From NCBI GenBank assembly GCA_023653785.1, contig JAMKCH010035080.1, positions 1-64,000 of the forward strand: a stretch of DNA of 64,000 nucleotides. Reading direction: 5' to 3'. Positions 12,242-23,775 of this stretch are shown here, in pieces; position 1 is the stretch's first letter, and the number at the start of each line of letters is the position of its first letter. Made by a program: the position numbers and the translations under genes. The notes beneath the pieces were generated by a model. It did no database searches and was not told the origin of the DNA. It saw only the letters and a program-made list of their open reading frames with translations. The DNA comes from Ophioderma brevispina. Its lineage: Eukaryota; Echinodermata; Ophiuroidea; Amphilepidida; Ophiodermatidae.

Positions 12242-12668
12242 CAGCATATTCAATCACATGGTTTATTTGGGACAAGGGTGAACTACTTGATCAAGCCATG
12301 ATCAAGTACATGATGACTGATAGACCACAAGGGGAATTGGGAGCCATCCAGGAAGGTTAAGAACAATGTTTGAAAGTCTGGTCAAGTTGACACAGCATGG
12401 GTGACTCTTGCCTCTTGCTCTTTGACTTGCTGAGAGGCTCCATCTTCATCATTGTTCATCTATCAAAACACAGCCACTTACTTGGTCCTAAATCACCTGC
12501 AGGAGTAGGAGGAATGTCTTGAAAGATGGGAGAACTTTTTGAGGCACTGGTAGTAACCCCCAAGAGATGGAAATAAGGGTCAAGCAGTGGGCAGCATAAG
12601 GGAAGATGTGAAATTGAGTGGAACTTGTGGACTGGTATGCTGAGGTGATAAGTGATGGCTGACTATTT

Positions 12669-12802
12669 TTAACTTGCATGTTGCTGTAAATGAACTTTCC
12701 AATCAAAACCTGGAATAGTCTCATCTCTAGAGTGGCCAGTTCTCTGATCCAAACGTAATGCATTGATGATGAAAGACGGGTAGTCCCAAATCGGGGATGA
12801 AC
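12669..12802 (-). CDS. Possible internal coding exon, unrecognised
   Basis: On the minus strand a pyrimidine-rich tract ending TTGGTTGGTTTCAG could be a splice acceptor, placing the exon start at 12802. The frame then stays open for about 43 codons. It includes Pro-Ile-Trp-Asp-Tyr-Pro-Ser-Phe and, near the end, Ile-Pro-Gly-Phe-Asp-Trp-Lys-Val. The Phe-Asp-Trp-(Lys/Arg)-Val pattern is faintly like the start of a COMM domain, but that is one short motif and not an assignment. There is no strong donor before the stop. A second frame over the same bases is also open, so the reading frame is uncertain. Confidence 0.18.
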
Positions 12803-12805
12803 CTG

Positions 12806-14335
12806 AAACCAACCAAATAAGGCATTGCAATATACCCATACTTTTCTGTACATTGGGACATATACCAGTACTTAGGGCAAAAGTACTTATGACTTCTATA
12901 AGAACCACAAGACCTTTCAGAATCATAAAAAATACTTTGAGCAAGTTTGAGCAAAAAGAACATTAAAGAAAGTCTGGGATTTGTGTGATGTGAATAAGCG
13001 GTGTACATAAAATCACATGACTTCATCAAGTTGCCGTGTTCAGATCATAGTGAATTATGGGAAATTTCAGGCGCTGATCTAGGGAGGGGGCGGAGGGGGC
13101 CAATGCCTCCCGGTAATTCTGGATCCGCCACTGTATTTGGTTTAATATATTCTTTGTATAAATTCCATCTTTGGTGTCATTAACCTTTGTGTAATTTATT
13201 TTCACCACATCATTTTGAGAACAGGTATTTTGACACAGTTTGAACTTGAGAAACAAAGTTTTAACACAAGTTCCTGCCAAATCACAATTTGTATCCAGAC
13301 CTATACACATTTAATGCTTGATTCAGATTCCGGCCGCTGTTCTTCAAGTTAGCTCTTCACTGGTTCTTATAACACAATGCACATCTAATGCAAATAGCTA
13401 GAAATATCAATTATCATTTTCCATTATAGGGCAAAGTAAATTTAAAATGTAGAGAGGCATCATGTAACTCTGCAATTTGCTCTTTCCTGGTCTCAAGCCT
13501 AAACCAACTTCCACCACTATGACCTACAAACGATATTGTATTAGGCTGAGTAAAACAGGTTTTAGCATCCAGGGTTTTTAAACAAAAAGGATGATAAGCT
13601 TTTATTTGTATCCAAAAATAGGTGAAGATGTAACAATATTTTCTTACAAAATTGTGGCACCTGTGCTGCCTAAAAAAAGAAGGTGGCTTTTTTCTACTTC
13701 TGTCAGGAGGCCTCCATGATCACAGAACCTGTTTAAAAGTGCTTCTTGTGTATTACCAAACATTCATCTCAACTTATGAAGCGTCCTTTTGCTAAAGTTA
13801 TGACTGAAATGGTACAAAAAAATTGAAGCAGACTCAACAAAGGAAGTGGAAGGGGATGCTAAAGAGGTATTTTTTTAAAACTCTGCCTTAGTATATAACC
13901 TACCCGACTATAAAATTAGGCCTGCCTCTTCAATTTTATTTTTAGTAGGAAAAAATTAAGATATAGGCCTATTAATATCAAAATTTGCAATTGACACAAT
14001 TGCAGATGGTGCACCTTGCTAAATAGAAACTCTGAAATAATTGAAGTACATAAATATCGTGATGACTGCAAAAAGTGGTGGATATTCAACGTCAGCACAT
14101 GGAAAATGTGAAACCCAAAGCTATCTTAAAGGACACGATTAGTGATATCCTTGTCTGTGATGAACGTGTTAGTAAATGCATGCGATAATGAAAAAAGTGC
14201 AACAGCATTAGCAGAATCAGGCCCGGCATGTTACCAAGACGTGAAAGTGAATGAAACCAACAGATTTTTTTTAAATCCCTGGTCTACAATTCTTATTTTT
14301 GTTGGGCCTGTTTTACACCAATAAAACAGTTTTGT
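12806..14335. other. Mostly unannotated; one short repeat end
   Basis: 13071-13136 (GGCGCTGATCTAGG through CTGGATCCGCCACTG) is a common type of dispersed-repeat end. 14118-14170 begins TTAAAGGACACGATTAGTGA and may be a truncated MITE end related to 50630-50966. No gene seen. Confidence 0.35.
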
Positions 14336-14343
14336 TTTTGGCC

Positions 14344-14991
14344 CAGAGGGTGTATTGAGTGTATCCCATAATGCACCATTCTGGGGAAATTTTGCCTGAA
14401 TAAGGTCATGTGATCCCACAAAAAGCCTATTCTTAACACAAAACTCCTGACTTTTACACTCATTTTAGCAAACAAAAGCCCTGGTACTTTTTAGCATGAT
14501 CATGAAATGTCTCTTAAAGTGACAGGAGGAGATTTTTTAGGATACAAATTTCTCTCAAATTGCATAGGATCGATTGTAGACCACCTATCAAGACCGTTCC
14601 GAAGGTTTATTGGACAAACAAGTACAAAAGAAAACAGCAAACCTTGTTTCGAACTTGCCTGACTATCGTAATTGTCCCCATAGAACACCGTGCTTTGATT
14701 TTCTGTCGTGCACGACAGAAAGTACTAAATCATCATATTATTACATAAAGACGGCGTTTTCGGCTTATTCACTTCAGGTGTGATCTAATACATTGGAAAG
14801 CATTCCAAATATGGAAAAAAACCCGGGTTCGAAAAAAATTGGGGGCGCTTCTTTCTGGAAATCTCCTCATGTCTCTTAATGGTTCTTAAACTTCTTGAAC
14901 ACTTCTTATCCTCAAGTACTGATTATGTTTTAGTACAGTGCAGTATAGGCACACTGCAATGCATTATGGGATTGGTTCAAAACACACTCTG
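14344..14991. mobile_element. hAT-type MITE, copy 1, split by a TTAA MITE
   Basis: The element starts CAGAGGGTGT and ends ACACACTCTG. It is flanked by a perfect 8-bp direct repeat, TTTTGGCC (14336-14343 and 14992-14999). Eight-bp duplications and CAG ends are hAT hallmarks. It matches 43389-43666 in reverse orientation. The match is interrupted at 14514-14879 by another element. Non-coding. Confidence 0.85.
14518..14875 (+). mobile_element. TTAA MITE, family A, copy 1, nested in a hAT MITE
   Basis: A 358-bp element lies between TTAA at 14514-14517 and TTAA at 14876-14879. The terminal inverted repeats, AGTGACAGGAGGAGATTT and GAGACATGAGGAGATTT, differ at few positions. A palindrome, CTGTCGTGCACGACAG, sits mid-element. 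An inverted copy is at 17613-17978. The uninterrupted hAT copy at 43.4 kb shows the pre-insertion site. Confidence 0.9.
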
Positions 14992-14999
14992 TTTTGGCC

Positions 15000-15720
15000 C
15001 AAGCCTTGGGATGTAGGCCTACATCATTACACAGTGAGCTTGCACTCTGGAATGAAGTTCAGCAGATACTTCAATCGTGGAAAATCAATCACTTTGCAAG
15101 CTATTTTAAAATCTGCAATTCTGCAATCAAGGTAAGATCATAGTACATAGACCCTGTCGGCAACGGAGTGCTAGAAAAAATAATAACTTGTTGGCAGAAG
15201 CTATTTTGCTATCAGGGCCTGTAGCAGGTATCTTGATTTGATAATGCATCATCATTGTGATAAACAGTGACGCCTTGGACAGAAATTGAATTAAGAGTGA
15301 CTGGGTTTCCTGGGCTAGCACTGGTAAGGATGTTTAGAGTGAAACCATCATGGTTAGAACACAGCCCTTACCTCTAGAGGAATTGCTGTAAATGTGATAA
15401 TTTTTTGTGCTGCATTATTTTCATGCTTTTGCGCTGAAATTGGCAAAGGCAAAAATTTCAAAATGCAAATGTGCTCTTTTCGTGTATTAAGTCTATGGAA
15501 GAATGCTTAAAGTTGTTAATTTAAATACTTGCCAATTCGAGATCTGCAAAGCATGAAATATTAAGCATGCTAAAATTGTGGTATGGGTTGCATAATCCCT
15601 GATCACACACAGTCTGACGTCCCCATATGAGGTTACTGCACAACTTAGCTGGGCCTAAAGAACACTAATCAAAGGAGATACTTGGAATTTGTTTACACTA
15701 TCCTACTTGTTGCTTGCCCC
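15000..15720. other. Unannotated stretch
   Basis: No gene or structured repeat recognised. Confidence 0.3.
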
Positions 15721-15850
15721 AACTTTCCACCAATCAGAGATCAGTTACAATGAACACTGAGATGATTCCAATCAAATACTTTGATAGAGAAAGGTACCCT
15801 TTAGGCTAAACCTAAACCAACCAATCAGGAAATGGCTTATGCTTACTTAA

Positions 15851-16195
15851 AGGTGCAACAAGAGATTTCACATATCGGGTGTCCCTTAAAAAATCTAAAG
15901 TACTGATTTTTGCCCTGATGTAAGCTTTCCATAAAAAAATATCCCCATCTGAAAGGATTAAGCCGAGAAAGGTTTCTTGGTACAAAAATTGTGAAATTTT
16001 GAATTTCGTATAGGAGCAAATACGAAATTCAGCCAATGTTTACATTGAAATACAAGAGCAATCCAAATCGCCTTTTTTCTCTCTTTTAAGACATTTCTGG
16101 AAATACAAGGGAAGAAATCCTATTGAGTGTCTAATCTATATGAAATTACTATTATGACACAATATTTGGGTGCCTCAAAATCTCTCGTTGCACCT
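15851..16195 (-). mobile_element. TTAA MITE, family B, copy 2
   Basis: Both TTAA duplications are intact (15847-15850 and 16196-16199). The TIRs are AGGTGCAACAAGAGATTT and AGGTGCAACGAGAGATTT. Orientation is opposite to 10795-11145. This is the best-preserved member of the family here. CCAATCA boxes flank it at 15729, 15768, 15821 and 16276. Confidence 0.9.
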
Positions 16196-16350
16196 TTAAT
16201 AGTAACCCAACTCCAAACAGAAATATAGACCTTCTGTCATTTTAGTTCTCTGTACTCTAGCTTGCAAACTTTGAACCAATCAGCACTGTTATAGCTGGCA
16301 AAATAACAATCTAATCAGAACACTTGACAAGGACAGAAGACACCTAGCCA

Positions 16351-16923
16351 TTAAGCTAAGTTAGTACACCTTGCAATCCAAATTGAATTACTGAATGAAA
16401 GACACAGTGCCAAGTTACGTCCATGGTTGTGACCAAATGGGACTTGAGGAATTTGTAAACCTCCAGGCTCTTTGCTTTTCCAGGTGTCCCAGTGCTGGTT
16501 GAAGGCGTGTGATCCGGTGTTACCAAAACAACCAAAAGTACACAGAAAATTGCTTGGATAAAAGTGTATCCACTTCCATACACAGATGACCACAAATTTT
16601 GAAGGGTAAGAAGGGGACACAAGGTCATGTTTACCTAGTAATTGTAGCAGTGTAACTGCGCCATTTTTCCTTTTGTGTTGAGATCTCATAATGCAACGAT
16701 TACAGACCATTGACGTGGATTCTTGGCTGGTGTTAATTTGAACATAAACTTTAATTTGTTGACAGTAATTCTTACTTTTGGCTTGCATGGTATTCTTGTG
16801 AGGGTGGTCACATGAGGTCATTTGACACTGGCAACAAATTCTTAACCATCTTTTCTCGCCTTGAGTTTGGCCAAAGATTCTAGTCGCCATGTCAGCTCTT
16901 ATTACGTCTATTTCGTTAAACAA
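16351..16923 (-). other. Long open frame of doubtful coding status
   Basis: A 190-codon frame on the minus strand has no recognisable domain. Cysteines are frequent (a Cys-Cys-x-Cys group near residue 30), with no ordered zinc-binding spacing. A second frame over 16356-16628 is also open and contains a hydrophobic stretch. One frame this long is not unexpected by chance in 64 kb on six frames. It could be part of a 3' exon. Confidence 0.12.
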
Positions 16924-16929
16924 TATTAT

Positions 16930-17605
16930 ACATCATTTTGCCAAAAAGTTTTTCACTTTGTTCCCCAACCTTTCCATGGGAAAAAGAAATTAAACCATAA
17001 ATACACCTTTTCATCGTACTAGGTCTGATGTTTCTGCCTATACATACACATGGTGGTATAGCAAACGCAAGTGAGCGAATTAGTTCCAAAAGGTCTCGAT
17101 TTCATCCTGAAGCGTAGCCAAACTAAATTGCAGAGTTATGGACAGTTTCCCCCTCCTTCTACATACCTGTCTTTTATTGACAATGCCACTGAACCGGTCT
17201 CTGTAATTTGCAGAATAACAACAATTGCAGAAAGTGCAGAGAAGAATGTATGCCGAGTTGTCACCACTACATTGAGTTATGGTTCAGTGTCTGCATTGCA
17301 TGCCTGGGCTGGCTTACATAGCCTGATCATGATTCTGAATCTGAGGGAAAAGATTTTCTTGGTGTCGATCATTAGCCTATACACAACATGTTTTGTGTGA
17401 TTGGATGCAGGGGTGGTGCAGGGGGTGGTCGTGGTCTGTGTTGTTCAACATTTTAGTCTTTGTCAAAAACTCGGTTTTACTTAGTCCATAAGGGTGGAGC
17501 AAACTCAAGAGAGGTTTGTAAAACCATGGTAACCATTTTGGTCCCTATAGATGAGAGTACCCGGTAGTTTATTTTTCAATGGAGTATTATAAAGATCTGT
17601 AACAC
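16930..17605. other. Unannotated stretch
   Basis: The 109-codon frame at 17071-17400 has no recognised features. No repeat structure seen. Confidence 0.3.
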
Positions 17606-17612
17606 AGATTAA

Positions 17613-17978
17613 GAGACATGAGATTTCCAGAAAGAAGCGCCCCAATTTTTTTCGAACCCGTTTTTTTTTTTCATATTTGGAATGCTTGCCAATGTATTAG
17701 ATCACACCTGAAGTGAATAAGCCAAATACGCCATCTTTATGTAATAACATGATGATTTAGTACTTTCTGTCGTGCACGACAGAAAGTCAAAGCACGGTTT
17801 TCTATGGGGGCCACTTACTATAGTCAGGCAAGTTCAACAAGGTTTGCTGTTTTCTTTTGTACATGTTTGTCCAATAAAGCGGCGTTCGGAATGTTCTCTT
17901 TAGGTGGTCTACAATCGATTCTGGGGGGGGGTGCAATTTAGAGAAATTCGTATCCTAAAAAAATCTCCTCCTGTCACT
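17613..17978 (-). mobile_element. TTAA MITE, family A, copy 2
   Basis: A 366-bp element lies between TTAA 17609-17612 and TTAA 17979-17982. It is the reverse complement of 14518-14875, with a few percent divergence plus indels. A 26-bp perfect palindrome around CTGTCGTGCACGACAG lies at 17762-17787. Confidence 0.9.
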
Positions 17979-17982
17979 TTAA

Positions 17983-18629
17983 CTTGTAAACTTGAAAGCA
18001 ATTTTATTCTTACAGCATTGGATAACTCCATCTGTCTAGCTTTAGTAGAAATTGGAAGTGGTTTGCATCATATTATTATGATTATGTAAATGAGCTGACT
18101 GAGTACAAAGGGAGGAGGATGTAATCGCAGAACAGCAAAAACACCCATGAGGGTTGGTCTTGCTTTCACAATTCCTAATAGTTCATGAAGTAACCTTGTG
18201 ACCTTGAAACTGGAAAAGAAAAATCAAAACACAAAAAATGAAAAGTAATGTTGGTTTTACCAACTCTTCTTTGTTTTTGATGATACAATTAGCTTGTTAA
18301 TATGAATATAATCATGGTATAAAAATGAAGATGGAAATTGTAGGGCGACGACCTAGTCAATTGTGCTCAGTGTAGCATGTATGCCAGTAGAAAGCTTAAT
18401 CCACTATCAAATCGCACACTTAGTACTCTGATTTTCTGCAGTTTTTGATTTTTCAATTCCAGAGGAAGGCCACTGAACTCATGTTTGTAAATCTCTTGGG
18501 CAGATTTTTCTTTTCTTAAGAGAACATTTGAGAGTCACTGAATCGTTCATAACTATCTCACCATCAGAAACTGAAGCTTCGTATTTAGATCAAGGTTTGA
18601 TTCACATCTAATTTAACAACTCCTAACCC
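17983..18629. other. Unannotated stretch
   Basis: Nothing recognised. Confidence 0.3.
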
Positions 18630-19278
18630 CAATCAATGTCCATACAGAGTGTTCCAATAAATATCCCTGCCAGAGTGTTCCATTCAATGTCCCTACAGAG
18701 TGTTCCATTCAATGTCCCTACAGAGTGTTCCAATCATAGGTCCCTAAAGGTGTTCCAATCAATGTCCCTACAGAGTGTTCCAATCCATGTCCCTACAGAG
18801 TGTTCCAATCAATATCCTAGTCAGAGTGTTCCATATCAATGTCCTACAGAGGGCTGCCAATCAAGGTCCATAACAGAGTGCTCCATCAATGTCCTTACAG
18901 AGTGCTCCAATCAATGTCCCTACAGAGTGTTCCAATCAGTCCATACAGAGTGTTCCAATCAATTCCCTACAGAGGTCAAATCAATGTTCCCTACAGAGTG
19001 TTCAATCAATGTCCCTACAGAGGGTTCCAATCCAATGTCCCTACAGAGTGTTCCACTCAATGTGCCCTACAGAGGGTTCCACTCAATGTACTCTAGGTGT
19101 TCACCCAATGTCCATACAGAGTGTTCCAAGCAATGTCCCTACAGAGTGTTCCAATCAATGTCCCTACAGAGTGTTCCAATCAATGGCCCTACAGAGTGTT
19201 CCATCAATGTCCCACAGAGTGTTCCTAATCAATGTCTCTCAGAGTGTTCCAATAATGTCCATACCAGAGTGTTTCCAG
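18630..19278. repeat. 25-bp minisatellite, about 26 units
   Basis: The unit is GTGTTCCAATCAATGTCCCT followed by ACAGA. Many units carry one- or two-base insertions or deletions. Because 25 is not a multiple of 3, three unit lengths cycle all frames. The result is a 218-codon open frame (18636-19292) with a 25-residue repeat, plus shadows. I treat that frame as a by-product, not a gene. Confidence 0.95.
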
Positions 19279-19540
19279 TAACAATTGTCTAAACACCCCC
19301 TTTACAATGAATAGAAATACTAAATGATTATTATATGGCAGCATGGGTCACTTGAACTGAAGCTCGCTAAGTCGGTCGAATGGAAATCAGCCTGAAATTA
19401 AAGTTTATGAAGGTAGCATGTCACATAAGGGCTACCATCGCCTTCCAATGTGAATAAATTCCTCTAGCATACTGCATAGCTTGCACATTGACAAATGTTG
19501 CTTTTAGGACCTTGGCTTATAAGCTTTACAAATACAGCTG

Positions 19541-19897
19541 TAAAGGCTGACTCAGAGATTCCGATGAGGGCCACCTTCAATTTTTGGACAATTCATTTTG
19601 TTGCATAAAACATAATGCTGTCCACATACTAATAACTGGGTAAAAGCTAAGCCTTCAAATCAATTTCCTTCATATTGAAATCATGACTTGTTTCAAATTC
19701 TGAGATCTGAAGTTCTTGTTAACTAAACACAGATCCTATGATTAATCTTATACTATACCAACTGTACTTGCCATCAATACCAACAAAAACATATTATCTA
19801 AAAACTTTGGAATTGAGATTTTAGGTGCCATCTTTAGTTCTACTCAAAATACGTGATACACACAAAAAATTATATTTCAAAATCTAAGTCAGGATGC
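19541..19897. mobile_element. Putative MITE with GGCTGACTCAGAGATT ends
   Basis: The left end, GGCTGACTCAGAGATTCCGA, pairs with the right end read in reverse, TCCTGACTTAGATTTTGAAA. The right part matches 1911-2035 inverted. No clear target duplication. Confidence 0.45.
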
Positions 19898-21450
19898 ACT
19901 CCCCACCCAGCACTATCAAAATCCATATATTCTATGTGGAAGTAAGACTCAGCTCAGTTTGACAGTGCTTCTATTGCGAATCATAAAAAGGTTCACTATG
20001 TTAAAGTGCAGTCTGTGATCCTAGCAACTCATTTTTTATTTTATGGTTTATCATATTAGAGATCCTTGAGAAAAGAGTTGTTTCCACAAAGGAGTTCATT
20101 TCGGATGGTTATTTTGATGCTATGTTTATATCCAAGTGTCCCAGATAGGTCACTGTGGAGCAATTTCCTGGAATTCCATTACAGAGAGGAAAATACACAT
20201 TTTCTTCCAGAATAAAGCCAATCTGTTGTAAGCGTAGGTAAACATACTATACTAGGCCAACAGTTCAGATGATAAGCTTCATTGACAAGTTGGGGGACCA
20301 AGCTTTTGGATTACAAAATGCTCCTTCAACAGTTCTAGAAGATTTTTGGGATGTGACATGGTGCTTATTAATTAATAACGTTATTGTTCCCTTCATATTT
20401 TTGCAAGCAACAAGGTAAAATGTCCACATTTTTCCTTTCACGAATTAGGTCTATATCCACTCCTGAACTCTGACTCTTGCAATGAGCCCAATATTCCAAC
20501 AACAATCAAGTTAGCAACACATTCCTGGTTTGATCAATGACGATACCGGCTGTACAGGCTCATCTACTAGTATTATCTCAATTCAACATAATTAATCACT
20601 GCTCAGTTTCTTCAAAATTTGACAAGGTCAGGGAGCACTATCAATTTCTTTATATTTCACCTTTATGCGGGGCGGGACTCTTGTGAAATTGGTGAAAACC
20701 GCAGACACCACATAGACGTCACAATCAGGAATAAAAACCAACTAAAGAGGCTAACCAATAGTGTTAATGTATAGGAAAGTTTATAAATACCACTTTGAAT
20801 AAGATCCACCTGCCCAGAATTTGAAAAAAATAGAGAAACATGAGATATTTAGAAAATAAGTTATTAATTGTATCATGGAGCTGTGATAAAATTAGCTCCG
20901 CATCATTTCCACATAACCAGGTGTCATCGAATGACCTAATTCCCCAACATTCATACATCGACATATTTTCTACAGAGTATGGAACCTTGCTGTTGCAAAC
21001 CAAGAATGAACAAGAGTATCAAATATTTTGCCTTGGGTCATTGATTCTCTGATAACACAACCTTATTAATTTGGAATTATAGAAATATTTTCTTGTATTT
21101 AGATTAACTGAAGAATCGTTTCACTTTATACTAAGAACCCTTTTCAGCATGGGAGTGGATAGCAAACGTTAACATTTTGGAATATATAGACTTTAGACTG
21201 AGAAACCTTCAGGGACTATTGAAATGTTACTGATTCCTCATGCAGATGTCACAATCATCCCTATCATTAAAAATGTGAAAACTTAGTAGGAACAGATCTG
21301 AAAAATAAGATGGGGGAGTGGACTGGCACAATAAAGCATGTACGAGCAGGAACATAGAGCAATACTATACTGAAGGAGGTGGAGTCATCCTGAAGCCTCT
21401 GACAAGGATGGAGTTCACAACAACACATCTTAGAGAATAATAAAGCAAAT
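19898..21450. other. Mostly unannotated; one segment shared with 54.1 kb
   Basis: 20241-20330 (ACATACTATACT, ACAGTTCAGATGAT, CAAGTTGGGGGACCAAGC, GGATTACAAAATGC) parallels 54096-54195 in the same order. This marks an old dispersed repeat. No gene seen. Confidence 0.4.
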
Positions 21451-21458
21451 GTGTTTAA

Positions 21459-21798
21459 AGGTGCAAACGAGAGATTTTGAGACACCCAAATATGTGTCAT
21501 ATAGACTAGACATCAGTTAGATTCTTACCTAGTAGCTGGCTACAGAATGTCTTACAAAAGAGAGAAAAAAAGTGATTTTGATTTGATATAGTTCAAATAT
21601 AAAAACATGGAGAATGTCGCATTTGCTCCTATACGAAATTAGAAATTTGCAATTTTTGTACCAAAGAATATTTTTTTTATTTGTTTCTTTTTACCTGAAC
21701 TAGCTGGGATATTATTTGATGAAAGGTTTACCTAAGGCCAAAAATCAGAATTTTGCTTTTTAGGGGCACCCTGATAGTGAAATCTCTCGTTGCCACCT
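21459..21798 (+). mobile_element. TTAA MITE, family B, copy 3
   Basis: It is preceded by TTAA (21455-21458) and followed by TTAC (21799-21802). The TIR is AGGTGCAAACGAGAGATTTT with AATCTCTCGTTGCCACCT at the other end. Same internal landmark TGCTCCTATACGAAATT. Confidence 0.85.
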
Positions 21799-21802
21799 TT
21801 AC

Positions 21803-22815
21803 TTATTAGGTCTATTAGGTCTAGCTTAGGTTGAGAAAGTGCCACTTGATTTATAGGCACCTTTGTGCACAATTCACATTGGAAAATTAAATGGTAGCAC
21901 AGTGATATCACCCCGATTACCTTTCATCAATGAGGTCTTGGGCTGCCATTCCCACTAGGGGCTCATCTCGAGGCACATCTCAGCACTTTTAATTTAATGT
22001 AATCTTTGGGTCTGAATCTAACCCTTCAAGTTTTCTCGAAGGTACTAACTCCAGTTTCTTCCGGCATCTAAAACGGCGTTGGTGCATGGACAGGATCGGT
22101 GGCCGGGTATGAGTGGGGGGGTCGCGGAGGGACGGACACAGTAGAGCGGCCCACACTAGGTGCATGGGAGCATGTGTTAGGGGGAGAATAGGTGGCAGGG
22201 TAGAATACTCAACGATCTATTATAGTAGGTAGAAGGGTGGAGAACCAGAAACAAAAATGGACACTATTGACAAGAGTGAACAAGAAAGTGACTAAGAAAT
22301 GGGGCAGTAACAGGCCTAATGCATCCATCCATCCAGCACCACTGGTTCGTAAGGCTGTGAACACACCTTGATAGTCCCCGGGTTTTGCCAATCTAGAAAT
22401 CCATCCCAAAATGTTTTGTTAGGATGGGTGGGGAGGACGGGATGACTAACCAATATGACAAACCTAGCCTAATTGCACATGTTCATCTCAATCAGCAACT
22501 TTGTTGGGGGTCCATACAGATTTCCTGACAATTACATGACAATGTACAATTCTCAGTGTTCCTCTGCTGCCTTGGCCATTTTCCCCCTAACTTTTGAATT
22601 TTAGAGCGTGTTTTAAGAAAAAAGTGTCACATTGGATCCCTAACTTGAATGTATTTTCATGCAGTACAGTTTATTGGTAAGCTCAGGTAATGACAGTGTT
22701 CCCTTAAAGTGTCACATAATAACCCTATCATGACCAAACTCACTAGAACTCCATGACTGAGACTAGAAATGGCACTAAAGTCCAAAAAGATGTGTTGGCG
22801 TTCATCGTACCAACA
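21803..22815. other. Unannotated stretch
   Basis: A G-rich patch at 22095-22200 and nothing coding. Confidence 0.3.
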
Positions 22816-22819
22816 CTCA

Positions 22820-23012
22820 TTGGGCACGAAAATCGCTTGGCCGGGCCAGTGAACTCTCCCTCTTGCTTGCCATCCCTTGCTCATGGGAAATGGTGCAACC
22901 GCAGGGCCCCCGGTTTTTTCGAGTTCTCGCCACGGATGTCCACTGCTTCGTTAGCTTCTATCCCTTTGCCCCCTTCCCTTCCTCTCAGCATAAAACGAAA
23001 CAGTGTTAGGGA
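22820..23012 (+). mobile_element. tRNA-derived SINE (family S1), degenerate
   Basis: The layout matches the reverse-strand copy at 43051-43206: GCTTGCCATCCCT, then a decayed B-box region (GGCCCCCGGTT...CGAGTT), then GATGTCCA, TTAGCTTCTATCCCTTT, CCCTTCCTCTC and GTGTTAGGGATAA. Its 5' part (GGGCACGAAAATC, GGCCAG) also matches 52403-52563. The box B is damaged. Confidence 0.65.
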
Positions 23013-23072
23013 TAATTGACAAATTCATTTCAAACTTGGGGGGGGTTCAAGTACCAACTGCCACATCATGTA

Positions 23073-23773
23073 GCCACGTTTTACACTAGAGAAAGTCGAA
23101 TTGAATTCGAGTATTTATTTTTTAATACGACTAAGATTAGCATAAATTAAATCCCTAGTAGTACGGTTTTTATAACTGAAAGCCTATTTCGATTCGCTTT
23201 CAGAAAATACTCCTTTGGCACTCTCATTTATCGGAAGTTTGACTTCAGGTTCAACGATATTTCAAACATCTTCAACATTGGCGGCCAAGTGCTAAAGGGT
23301 TTGCTCTCGGCGGCCCTGGTTAGCTTTTCCCTTTGAAAATTAAGGCTTAAGTAGGGATTAAAAACTAAACTTGGGTTCAAACTAACGGGCAAAAGTAGAA
23401 GAGAAAACGAAGACAACAATGCTGAAGTCCGAATTCTTTATAATGACCGCTCTACCCTCATGCTCAGTTGTTTAGAATCACACACTTTGCATTGCTTGTT
23501 GATAAAGCCGGAATCGCAGACTGGCCGGGTCAACTTGGTACGACCAGTAGACATGAACTCGATTACGTGTTTCGTTTTAGACCTGCAAAAATTTCGAATT
23601 CAATGACGACTTATACGAATTTCATTCAAAGTAAGTTGCTAAAAAGCAACTTACGATTCGACTTTTTGAATTCGTATCGATTACGACTGCCCGTGTTTAC
23701 ACTTCAGGAAAAATGAAAATCGATGACGACTCAAGCGAATTCACTTCGACTTTTTGGCCCAGTGTAACGGGGC
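23073..23773. mobile_element. TA-flanked TIR DNA element, 701 bp
   Basis: The left end GCCACGTTTTACACT with GAAAGTCGAATTGAATTCG pairs with the right end read in reverse, GCCCCGTTACACTGG with AAAGTCGAAGTGAATTCG. TA flanks both ends (23071-23072 and 23774-23775), so a TA duplication is possible. Inside, 23630-23655 holds a perfect short hairpin, GTAAGTTGCT...AGCAACTTAC. No transposase frame; non-autonomous. Confidence 0.7.
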
Positions 23774-23775
23774 TA

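Noticed and set aside
16356..16628. Small membrane protein frame on the minus strand
   Set aside because: It overlaps another open frame on the same strand. Only one hydrophobic stretch and no start context or conservation can be shown.
18636..19292. 218-codon open frame with a 25-residue repeat as a gene
   Set aside because: It is the translation of a 25-bp DNA repeat whose unit lacks stops. Overlapping frames are equally open, so coding is not needed to explain it.
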